From an uncultured Veillonella sp. (GTDB lineage: Bacteria > Bacillota > Negativicutes > Veillonellales > Veillonellaceae): 23,371 nucleotides of DNA. This document shows positions 1 through 7,129 of the stretch, piece by piece. The translations under genes and the position numbers were made by a program. The notes under the pieces were generated by a model that saw nothing but the letters and a program-made list of their open reading frames with translations, did not search any database and was not told the DNA's origin. The stretch covers positions 1 to 23,371 of the forward strand of contig NZ_CALLVP010000119.1 in NCBI RefSeq assembly GCF_938010505.1, given 5' to 3'. The first letter of the stretch is position 1. Each line of letters starts with the position of its first letter.

Positions 1-425
<425 letters not shown>

Positions 426-500
426 AACAAAAACATTAAGCAGAATGTGCAACAAATATATATACTTCTATGTGGTTTTCAGAGTACAAACTCTGACAGA

Positions 501-617
501 TTCAGTGGCGATGGCTATGAGGATCCACCTGTTCCCATCTCGAACACAGTAGTTAAGCTCATAAACGCCGAAAGTACTTGGCTGGAGACGGCCTGGGAGG
601 ATAGGAAGCCGCTGATT
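501..617 (+). rRNA. rrf: 5S ribosomal RNA
   Basis: The length (about 116 nt) and conserved core are those of bacterial 5S rRNA: the loop C region (cccatctcgaacacag) and the closing helix I, where tcagtggc at 502-509 pairs with gccgctga at 608-615. A 7-bp hairpin in the spacer just upstream (479-485 with 490-496) is probably an rRNA processing stem. A 109-codon open frame across this gene is a shadow, not a protein. Confidence 0.96.
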
Positions 618-625
618 AACGAAAA

Positions 626-662
626 GAAAAAGGTCTACCGAATGGTAGGCCTTTTTCTTTTT
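626..662 (+). terminator. Intrinsic terminator of the rRNA operon
   Basis: A 14-bp stem (626-639 with 644-657, one G-T wobble) with loop gaat is followed by a T run. It sits 10 bases after the 5S rRNA and ends the rRNA operon. Confidence 0.93.
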
Positions 663-1038
663 GCTAGTCTTCGACTAGCTAACCCTGCTAGAACCGTCTC
701 CAGCCAAGGTTGTACAAGTAGAAACTATCTGTATAAATCAATAAGACGGCTTGGGATAAATTTCATTATTTATTAATTATATTTTTCAGTTAATTGAGAT
801 TATATAATTAATAGAGCTCTAATTATAAATTTTAATAATTACTATTTATTACATATTCTATTCATGCATAGAATTATCACTTATTTATATAGATCCCTAT
901 TTAACCTAGTAAACACGTGCTTTGTAACTATCTTTTTGATATTTAATAATATACCAAAATGTACCAAAAATTACTCGTTTTACTTATATTTCATATCATT
1001 TTCACTATGTTTTCACGAACTATCTATATACTAGCTAT
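663..1038. other. AT-rich spacer without a recognisable gene
   Basis: I see no coding region with a credible ribosome binding site here. Visible structures are a 7-bp hairpin at 663-679, a 15-nt copy of 5S rRNA sequence in antisense orientation at 694-708 (see findings), a 7-bp hairpin at 855-861 with 868-874, and a short direct repeat taccaaaa at about 952 and 962. The rest is very AT-rich and otherwise featureless to me. Confidence 0.7.
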
Positions 1039-1292
1039 AGTTGATTGAGATCAACTAAGGAAATGGAGGTCTACTACTAATAACTTTTACCTGTCCCTTT
1101 TACAAATAATACAAACAACACAAAACAATACAACACATAAAACAACACTTAAATACACAACAATACTCTCCCTGTGTATAAACAAAACAATACATATACA
1201 AAACTCTCTAATTATATATACCATCTCCCGTATATATAAAGGTAAAAGTTAGGTAGACATAAGAGCCCTTGAAAGAGGGCTCTTTTCCTTTT
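1039..1292 (+). ncRNA. Candidate structured non-coding RNA with a G-depleted loop
   Basis: No gene is recognisable, but several elements line up on the plus strand. A 7-bp hairpin (1039-1045 with 1050-1056) comes first. A 12-bp perfect arm (1081-1092) pairs with 1240-1251 and is extended by gtctac (1069-1074) with gtagac (1253-1258). The enclosed A/C-rich loop has only two G residues between 1094 and 1229. Two bases after the long stem an intrinsic terminator begins. A -10-like TATACT lies at 1027-1032, but I find no convincing -35. Transcription, and so RNA status, is inferred. The element could instead be a Rho-loading (C-rich, G-poor) region or a degenerate remnant. Confidence 0.35.
1261..1292 (+). 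terminator. Intrinsic terminator
   Basis: A perfect 9-bp stem (1261-1269 with 1276-1284, aagagccct/agggctctt) is followed by ttttcctttt. No gene lies directly upstream, which suggests it ends the candidate RNA described at 1039-1292. Confidence 0.85.
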
Positions 1293-1332
1293 ATAATCAC
1301 TATTATTTTATAGATTAAAAAGGCTTTATTTC

Positions 1333-1361
1333 TTGACATAGTATGTAATATTTGTTAAACT
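1333..1361 (+). promoter_or_regulatory. Promoter of tRNA-Trp
   Basis: TTGACA at 1333-1338, a 17-base spacer and TAAACT at 1356-1361 form a near-consensus sigma-70-type promoter about 30 bases before the tRNA gene. Confidence 0.75.
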
Positions 1362-1392
1362 AATCAAGTATCAAGCAAAGCTTGATGAACAT

Positions 1393-1468
1393 AGGGGTAT
1401 AGCTCAATTGGTAGAGTAGCGGTCTCCAAAACCGTTGGTTGTGGGTTCAAGTCCTACTGCCCCTGCCA
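1393..1468 (+). tRNA. tRNA-Trp (anticodon CCA)
   Basis: A complete 76-nt cloverleaf: acceptor aggggta pairs with tgcccct, the anticodon loop is ctccaaa with CCA, the T-loop is ttcaagt, and the 3' CCA is encoded. A stable hairpin with a TTCG tetraloop (1479-1485 with 1490-1496) follows but lacks a T run, so it may be a processing stem rather than a terminator. Confidence 0.95.
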
Positions 1469-1532
1469 AACTTTGGATTGCGGTCTTCGGACCGCATGTC
1501 CATAAAATTACTCGGAAAATATTAAAAAATGC

Positions 1533-1561
1533 TTGCGTAGCCGCAATCATTATGTTAATAT
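1533..1561 (+). promoter_or_regulatory. Promoter of tRNA-Arg
   Basis: TTGCGT at 1533-1538, a 17-base spacer and TAATAT at 1556-1561 lie 20 bases before the tRNA-Arg gene. Confidence 0.65.
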
Positions 1562-1580
1562 AAGTGAGTACCTTGTACAT

Positions 1581-1657
1581 GACTCAGTAGCTCAGCTGGA
1601 TAGAGCGTTTGACTACGAATCAAAAGGCCAGGGGTTCGAATCCCTTCTGGGTCACCA
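1581..1657 (+). tRNA. tRNA-Arg (anticodon ACG)
   Basis: A complete 77-nt cloverleaf with acceptor gactcag/ctgggtc, anticodon loop ctacgaa containing ACG, T-loop ttcgaat and an encoded 3' CCA. The ACG anticodon would be modified to ICG to read CGU/CGC/CGA, as in other bacteria. Confidence 0.95.
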
Positions 1658-1661
1658 AATT

Positions 1662-1691
1662 AAAGCATCACAGTAATGTGGTGCTTTTTTT
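1662..1691 (+). terminator. Terminator of tRNA-Arg
   Basis: An 11-bp stem with one wobble (1662-1672 with 1677-1687) and loop gtaa is followed by a T run. Confidence 0.9.
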
Positions 1692-1710
1692 ATTTTGCTT
1701 TCTATATATA

Positions 1711-1746
1711 TATTAAAAGGACTCTAGACATTTATGTAGAGTCCTT
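1711..1746 (-). terminator. Terminator of the HTH-TM2 unit
   Basis: A perfect 10-bp stem (1717-1726 with 1737-1746). Read on the minus strand it is followed by ttttaatatat, so it ends the minus-strand transcript of the TM2 gene. Confidence 0.8.
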
Positions 1747-1768
1747 ATTTGCTAATGATCTTTAATCG

Positions 1769-2089
1769 TTAAACTAAGTTTAATGATTGAGCATCAGGAT
1801 AAAGTTTTTTAGCCTCTTCAATTGCTTCCTTCATGATAGCCTTGTTACGACTTCTAACCATACCAGGAATACGGAATAAGTCAATTATCATCCAAATACC
1901 TAAGCCGCCAGCTGTTAACCAATAGATGATGTTGATAACCGGTTTGTTTAGATAGAAATAATGAACGCCAAGGAAAAACCAAAACAGATAGGCCATTCCC
2001 GTTTCTTTCTGACGGGCTTGTGCTGTTAATACATAAGTTCTTTGTTGTTCATTTAAATCTTGTATAAGTGCTAATATATCAGGTGTCAT
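1769..2089 (-). CDS. TM2-domain membrane protein
   Basis: A 106-residue protein with a TM2 domain at about residues 31-75. The domain has two predicted membrane helices (about 33-47 and 52-72) joined by a short turn (FLGVHYFYLNKP) and a following helix with the WMIIDLFRIP signature of the TM2 family (PF05154). N- and C-terminal parts are hydrophilic and helical. TM2 proteins are common in bacteria, but their molecular role is mostly unknown, so no function is assigned. The start is supported by aaggag placed 5 bases before the ATG. It lies 15 bases after the HTH gene and must be co-transcribed with it; the pair ends at the minus-strand terminator at 1711-1746. A membrane protein behind a small DNA-binding protein suggests a membrane-linked regulatory or stress pair, which is inference. 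Confidence 0.85.
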   Translation of the reverse strand: MTPDILALIQDLNEQQRTYVLTAQARQKETGMAYLFWFFLGVHYFYLNKPVINIIYWLTAGGLGIWMIIDLFRIPGMVRSRNKAIMKEAIEEAKKLYPDAQSLNLV

Positions 2090-2104
2090 ATAATCTCCTT
2101 TGTA

Positions 2105-2383
2105 TTATTTCGCATGTGGCTGATCAGATTCAGCTACTACGTTAACGACGATTTCTTGATCTGCAGAAATATGCTTCATAATGATGGGGATTGGCTGTTC
2201 GATGGCTTCTGCTATATTTTTAATTTGTCGCATCGCAACAGGATGAGGTGTCGTTCCATCGCTTTGAAATAATTCTTCTAATAAGTTGATTTCAGTTTGA
2301 CTTAGATTCGATTTTTTTGCGAATTCTTTAATCGTCATATTATGTTGTTCGCGATAGCTTTTAATGATTTCACCGATATACAT
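2105..2383 (-). CDS. XRE-type helix-turn-helix protein
   Basis: A 92-residue protein beginning MYIGEIIKSYREQHNM. Residues about 3-65 resemble a Cro/C1 (XRE) helix-turn-helix: IGEIIKSYREQHNMTIKEFAKKSNLSQ is a classic first helix plus recognition-helix pattern. The tail (SADQEIVVNVVAESDQPHAK) is short and has no membrane segment. I place the start at the ATG at 2383 because ggagg lies 8 bases upstream; a longer frame from a GTG at 2395 would start inside that ribosome binding site. It is the first gene of a two-gene unit with the TM2 protein, driven by a good promoter (2419-2447). It is divergent from the exporter operon, so it is a candidate repressor of that operon or of itself. That role is inferred from position only. 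Confidence 0.8.
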   Translation of the reverse strand: MYIGEIIKSYREQHNMTIKEFAKKSNLSQTEINLLEELFQSDGTTPHPVAMRQIKNIAEAIEQPIPIIMKHISADQEIVVNVVAESDQPHAK

Positions 2384-2418
2384 AATCGCCTCCACTTGAA
2401 TTATATTAATACATTTTT

Positions 2419-2447
2419 ATTTTATGTGAAAGTTCGATAAAACACAA
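2419..2447 (-). promoter_or_regulatory. Promoter of the HTH-TM2 unit
   Basis: On the minus strand, TTGTGT (2447-2442), a 17-base spacer and TAAAAT (2424-2419) precede the HTH gene start at 2383. Confidence 0.65.
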
Positions 2448-2474
2448 GTTTGATTGTAATAACACTTCATATTA

Positions 2475-2504
2475 TTGATAAGTAATAGATTTATATTATA
2501 TGAT
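2475..2504 (+). promoter_or_regulatory. Probable promoter of the exporter operon
   Basis: TTGATA at 2475-2480, an 18-base spacer and TATGAT at 2499-2504 lie about 55 bases before the first exporter gene. The surroundings are very AT-rich, so other -10 placements are possible. Confidence 0.5.
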
Positions 2505-2557
2505 AAATATATAGATGTATGGATATATATATATATAAGAATGAAAAGAGGTTTGCT

Positions 2558-4258
2558 ATGAAAAGGAATAGAAAACAACTTTTAATTGTTTATATATGTT
2601 TAGCGCTAGGGATTTGGAGTGCTAGCGCGGGCATCAGCTTTAGTCAATCAAACGGCGATGCGAATCGAACAGGTCGAGATAATACGACAGTACAGCATAG
2701 GTCTGAAAAAACTGTTGACGATTCTGACCAAGGCAGTTCTGTCATTGCATCGTATTACAAGGATGGCAAAAAAAAGAAGAAAAAGAGCACTGCTGCTGAA
2801 GAGCCTAAGCTTTCAGAGAAACAAAAAGCAACTAAAGAATTGAATGAACATTCTTGGGTAGAGGAAGCGGGAAAACATCCGTTACCGTATGAGGTTGTAG
2901 AAGGGAAAGCAGTCAGTGAAGAAGAATTAGCCCACTGGTGGAAGGTTTTTAACGATCCTGTATTGGATCAATTAATTGATTTGACCCTCAAAAATAATCG
3001 GCAGTTAGAGGTAGCTCGTTCTCGAGTTAGACAAGGGCGGTTACAGTTGGGAATTGCTGAAGCACAACGATTACCTTGGCTAGATGCTTCCGGTTCATGG
3101 TCGGCTAATAGAGGTCAGGGCGAATGGGATTCGGACCGAGAAGCGATAAAGAATTTGCCTATACCTGATAAGATGACAGGAAATGTAGAAACCGGTAAAT
3201 TGGGAATTGATGCGCGATGGGAAATTGATATATTCGGGAGACAAAAAGCAAAATCACGTGCTGCATCAAATGCGTTACAAGCATCACAGGCGGATTTATA
3301 TTCCACCTGGGTATCATTGAGCGCGGAAACAGCATTACAGTATATGTCGTTAAGAACTTTACAGGAGCAATTGCGCATAACGGAAGAGGATGTGAAGCGT
3401 CAGCAGGAAGCGTTGGAACTGATTAAGATAAATTATCAGTCTGGTATTATCAACGAATTACCTGTACAACAGGCTACTTATGTATTATCTCAGACTAAGG
3501 CTGAAATTCCGATATTAAAAAAGAATATTACGTCGACAATGTCTGCTATTTCTATATTAACGGGAACGGTTCCGGGAGAACTGGATGTTTTGTTAATGGA
3601 AAATATTTCATTACCGACAGTGGATCCGCAAATTTTTATAGGAATACCGGCAGAAGCTTTGCGGCAAAGGCCTGATATTCAGGCGGCGGAACGGCGTATT
3701 GCGGCGCAACAACAGAAAACTAAGGCTGCAAAGGCTGACCTTAAACCTAGATTTTCACTAAATGGTAGTATAGGCTTGGAGTCATTTTCATCGGGAGGCC
3801 TTCTTTCAGCTATCGGTAAAATGATAGGAATAGGACCATCTATCACTATGCCTATTTTCAATGCCGGTGCTATTCGTAAGAATATAAAAGTACAAACGGA
3901 AAAGGAACAGGAATACTTGGCACTTTACGAAGAGACTGTTTTGAAAGCTGTTGGGGAGGTCCGAAATGCGGTGACGGATGCATCTCAGGATAATATTAAG
4001 TCTGAGAAATTGAAATCTGCTATAGAATCTGCGCAGCAAGCGGAATCATTGGCTCAAACTAATTTTGACTCTGGTATTAGTGACTACTTAAGTGTTCTTG
4101 ATGCGAGACGAAATGTATTGTCTGCAAGACGGCAATATATCATGAGTCGGGGACAAGAGTTTGCTGATACCGTTCGTTTATTCAAATCCTTAGGCGGTGG
4201 TTGGGAAGCCATGGACATGAATCAGGAGGCAGAGGCGGACTCACATGCTAAGAAATAG
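2558..4258 (+). CDS. TolC/NodT-type outer-membrane efflux factor
   Basis: A 566-residue outer-membrane factor expected to form the trimeric exit duct of a tripartite exporter. Residues 1-24 look like a signal peptide (MKRNRKQLLIVYICLALG..., cleavage after ASA); I see no convincing lipobox cysteine at the cleavage site. The family core starts at WWKVFNDPVLDQLIDLTL (about residue 127) and contains the two repeated OEP segments, including LRQRPDIQAAERRIAAQ, typical of the NodT branch. Between signal and core lie about 100 hydrophilic residues with a run of six lysines (71-76), longer than usual for the family. I chose the ATG at 2558 (aagagg 6 bases upstream); a longer frame from 2519 adds 13 residues of AT-repeat translation. 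It heads the exporter operon, with the adaptor gene 21 bases downstream. Confidence 0.92.
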   Translation: MKRNRKQLLIVYICLALGIWSASAGISFSQSNGDANRTGRDNTTVQHRSEKTVDDSDQGSSVIASYYKDGKKKKKKSTAAEEPKLSEKQKATKELNEHSWVEEAGKHPLPYEVVEGKAVSEEELAHWWKVFNDPVLDQLIDLTLKNNRQLEVARSRVRQGRLQLGIAEAQRLPWLDASGSWSANRGQGEWDSDREAIKNLPIPDKMTGNVETGKLGIDARWEIDIFGRQKAKSRAASNALQASQADLYSTWVSLSAETALQYMSLRTLQEQLRITEEDVKRQQEALELIKINYQSGIINELPVQQATYVLSQTKAEIPILKKNITSTMSAISILTGTVPGELDVLLMENISLPTVDPQIFIGIPAEALRQRPDIQAAERRIAAQQQKTKAAKADLKPRFSLNGSIGLESFSSGGLLSAIGKMIGIGPSITMPIFNAGAIRKNIKVQTEKEQEYLALYEETVLKAVGEVRNAVTDASQDNIKSEKLKSAIESAQQAESLAQTNFDSGISDYLSVLDARRNVLSARRQYIMSRGQEFADTVRLFKSLGGGWEAMDMNQEAEADSHAKK

Positions 4259-4279
4259 TATGAGAAACGGGGAATGATT

Positions 4280-5320
4280 ATGAAAGAGAAACTTGGAGTC
4301 CTTAAACGTTGGATGGCGAATAATAAAAAAAAGTGCGTAGGTATAATGATTGCTTTTCTAATAATTTTGGGTGGCGTAGGATATTATGCTTATAATCAAT
4401 ACGAAGCGTACATGGCCTCTCATCACATCGTGTTGCAAGGTAATGTGAATCTGCGGGAAGTGAATGTTGCATTTCGGGGAAGTGATCGGATTGCCAACCT
4501 GTTAGTGGATGAAGGTGCGGTCGTGAGTAAGGGGCAGATACTAGGATATTTAAGTTCTGATGAACGACATCTTGGCGTACAGCAGGCTAAGGATACAATT
4601 GCGGCACAGGAAGCTGTAGTTGCTAAGTTACAGGCGGGTAGTAGACCTGAAGAAATTGCTCAAGCGTCAGCACGTGTGACATCGGCAGAAGCTGCATTGC
4701 TACAATCGAAACAGGAGGCTGAAAAGTTACAAAATTCCTATAATGCTTCAAAGGGAAAAGCTGTTAGCCGCCAGGCGGTAGATGATATACAGGTAAAAGT
4801 GAAAGTGGCGGAAGCTAAATTAAACGAGGCTCAGCAGGCTTATAATCTCGCTGTAGCGGGGCCAAGACCAGAAGATATCGCTCAGGCACAAGCACAATTA
4901 GATGCAATGAAGAGTGAATTAGCTCGACAAGAGTTCTTACTAAATCAAACTGTATTGACTGCGCCTATAGATGGTGTTATAACAGCTCGATTGCTACAAG
5001 TGGGCGATATGGCTTCACCAAGTACTCCTGTATTTAAGTTGGCTGAGAATACTAAAAAGTGGGTTCGTGTATATGTAAATGAACAAGATTTAGGAAAAAT
5101 TTATAATGGTATGGCTGCGGATGTGACGACAGATACATATAGGAATGAACCGATTCGCGGTACAATCGGATATATTTCATCCGTGGCGGAATTTACGCCT
5201 AAATCGGTAGAGACACAGGATGTGCGTACGACACTTGTATATGAAGTAAGGGTGTATGTGGATGATTCAGATAATCGTCTTCGATTAGGTATGCCGGCGA
5301 CAGTTTCCATTGATATATAG
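4280..5320 (+). CDS. HlyD-type periplasmic adaptor of the ABC exporter
   Basis: A 346-residue membrane-fusion protein that would link the inner-membrane ABC transporter to the outer-membrane factor. A single N-terminal membrane helix (about residues 19-37) anchors it. A lipoyl-like half motif follows (VDEGAVVSKGQILGYLSS), then a long Ala/Gln-rich coiled-coil hairpin, the second lipoyl half (LTAPIDGVITARLLQVGDMASPSTPVF) and a beta-barrel region. The hairpin contains an internal duplication, AGSRPEEIAQA at 119-129 and AGPRPEDIAQA at 193-203, as in YbhG-type adaptors. I prefer the ATG at 4280 because the gggg ribosome binding site lies 7 bases before it, while the ATG at 4274 is too close. It is the second gene of the exporter operon, with the ATPase 9 bases downstream. 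Confidence 0.92.
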   Translation: MKEKLGVLKRWMANNKKKCVGIMIAFLIILGGVGYYAYNQYEAYMASHHIVLQGNVNLREVNVAFRGSDRIANLLVDEGAVVSKGQILGYLSSDERHLGVQQAKDTIAAQEAVVAKLQAGSRPEEIAQASARVTSAEAALLQSKQEAEKLQNSYNASKGKAVSRQAVDDIQVKVKVAEAKLNEAQQAYNLAVAGPRPEDIAQAQAQLDAMKSELARQEFLLNQTVLTAPIDGVITARLLQVGDMASPSTPVFKLAENTKKWVRVYVNEQDLGKIYNGMAADVTTDTYRNEPIRGTIGYISSVAEFTPKSVETQDVRTTLVYEVRVYVDDSDNRLRLGMPATVSIDI

Positions 5321-5329
5321 AGGTGTACA

Positions 5330-7129
5330 GTGAATGATGTATATGCAATTGAAGCGTCACAATTATATAAAGAGTTTCCTATTGCCGGAGCTGATCCTAA
5401 AATAGCATTGGACCATTTGGATTTTAGGATTCAGAAAGGATGTTTAACTGCTTTGGTTGGACCCGATGGAGCAGGGAAAACAACGTTGATTCGGCTAATA
5501 GCTGGTTTACAGAAACCGACATCTGGTTCTTTGCAGGTTCTTGGTATAGATGTGAATAAATATTCGCAAGAGGTTCAGGATAGACTGAGTTATATGCCAC
5601 AGAAGTTTGGACTGTATGAGGAATTATCGGTTAGCGAAAATATGAACCTGTATGCAGATTTACATGGGATTCCTTTGACCGTAAGAGCGGAACGATTTGA
5701 AAAACTGCTACACATGACAGGTCTATCAAAATTTACTAAGCGTCCGGCAGGAAAATTGTCAGGTGGTATGAAACAAAAACTCAGCTTAGCATGTACATTG
5801 GTACGCTCTCCGGAATTATTATTGTTAGATGAGCCTACAGTTGGTGTTGATCCATTTTCTAGACGAGAATTATGGGAAATTTTAGAGTCTTTAGTGAGAA
5901 CTGATGGAATTAGTGTGTTGGTAAGTACTGCGTACATGGATGAGGCAGAGCGTTGTAAATCTGTTTATATCCTTAATGAAGGTCGATTTTTAGCAACTGG
6001 AACACCCTATGAATTGACTCAACTATCTGAGGGGCGATGTTTTCAGGTTCAGATACCGAAACCTTTGTGTATGCGAGATGTACAGGCTGCATTGTTGGAT
6101 GATACTCGTTGTGTGGCAGATGCAGTTCCGGATGCGGGTAAGGTTAGGTACATTAAGACTCGAGAGTTACCTTTGATTCCTTGGTTAAGTGAGTATGGTA
6201 TGGAGGAACAACCTGTCCATAGCCGATTAGAGGATACTTTCATGATGTTGTTGAAAGAGGCTTCGTCTACGGGAGAAACGGGAGAACCAAATTCTGATAG
6301 CATTGATTGGCATATTGATGAAAGTATAGTAGCTGAAGAACGAAAAAAATTATTGATCTCTAAAGAAGTGACAGAACAACCTATAGAAATTTCTGTATCT
6401 CATTTGGTGAGGAAATTCGGTGATTTTACGGCCGTAGCAAATACATCATTTACGGTGTATCGTGGAGAGGTATTTGGGTTATTAGGGCCAAATGGAGCTG
6501 GAAAGACAACGACATTTCGAATGTTGTGTGGTCTATTGCCTGTGACGAGCGGAGAGTTGAGAGTTGCAGGGGTTGATGTAGTTAGATCTCGTACGGCGGC
6601 ACGAAATAATTTCGGATATGTAGCACAAAAATTTTCTTTGTATGGAAATTTGACGGTAATGGAAAATTTAAATTTCTTTGCTGGTGTGTATGGTCTTTAC
6701 GGGCAAAATAAGCAGGAACGTATAGAGGCTGTTGTTGAGGAATTTCGCTTGACCGATGTGAAAAATATGATGGCAGGTGATTTGCCGGGCGGTTATAAAC
6801 AACGCTTGTCTATGGCCACAGCATTAATCCATGAACCTAAAATTCTTTTCTTAGACGAGCCTACAAGCGGTATTGATCCACTTACACGGCGTAATTTCTG
6901 GCGGAAGATTACAGCTTTATCAAAACGGGGAACTACGATAATCGTTACTACTCATTTTATGGATGAGTCGGAATACTGTGATCGTATTATGATTCAGGAT
7001 GCAGGAAAACTTGTCATATTGGGGGCGCCGGACGAAATCAGACGGATAGCCGGAAATGAGACCTACACAATGGATGAAGCGTTTATCTCTGTCATACTGG
7101 AAAAACGGAAACAGGAGGGGGACGTATGA
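5330..7129 (+). CDS. Fused double ABC ATPase of the exporter (YbhF-like)
   Basis: A 599-residue cytoplasmic protein with two complete nucleotide-binding domains in one chain, powering export through the two permeases that follow. NBD1: Walker A GPDGAGKTT (44-52), signature LSGG (143-146), Walker B ending LLLLDEP (D167, E168), but the H-loop position is Tyr202 (STAYMDEAE). NBD2: Walker A GPNGAGKTT (386-394), signature LPGGY (485-489), Walker B LFLDEP (D509, E510), H-loop His542. One composite ATP site therefore looks degenerate and the other canonical. The start is GTG at 5330 with agaggtg just upstream. The gene overlaps the next by ATGA, implying translational coupling. E. coli YbhF has the same double-NBD layout, which supports the family assignment; the substrate is unknown. 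Confidence 0.93.
   Translation: MNDVYAIEASQLYKEFPIAGADPKIALDHLDFRIQKGCLTALVGPDGAGKTTLIRLIAGLQKPTSGSLQVLGIDVNKYSQEVQDRLSYMPQKFGLYEELSVSENMNLYADLHGIPLTVRAERFEKLLHMTGLSKFTKRPAGKLSGGMKQKLSLACTLVRSPELLLLDEPTVGVDPFSRRELWEILESLVRTDGISVLVSTAYMDEAERCKSVYILNEGRFLATGTPYELTQLSEGRCFQVQIPKPLCMRDVQAALLDDTRCVADAVPDAGKVRYIKTRELPLIPWLSEYGMEEQPVHSRLEDTFMMLLKEASSTGETGEPNSDSIDWHIDESIVAEERKKLLISKEVTEQPIEISVSHLVRKFGDFTAVANTSFTVYRGEVFGLLGPNGAGKTTTFRMLCGLLPVTSGELRVAGVDVVRSRTAARNNFGYVAQKFSLYGNLTVMENLNFFAGVYGLYGQNKQERIEAVVEEFRLTDVKNMMAGDLPGGYKQRLSMATALIHEPKILFLDEPTSGIDPLTRRNFWRKITALSKRGTTIIVTTHFMDESEYCDRIMIQDAGKLVILGAPDEIRRIAGNETYTMDEAFISVILEKRKQEGDV

Noticed and set aside
447..776. Open frame of 109 codons across the 5S rRNA
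   Set aside because: It runs through the 5S gene and its terminator and has no ribosome binding site; a chance frame.
2384..2395. GTG start four codons upstream for the HTH protein
   Set aside because: The GTG lies inside the ggagg ribosome binding site that serves the ATG at 2383.
2519..2557. Earlier ATG for the outer-membrane factor
   Set aside because: It would translate a TA repeat and the ribosome binding site; the ATG at 2558 has good spacing and starts a proper signal peptide.
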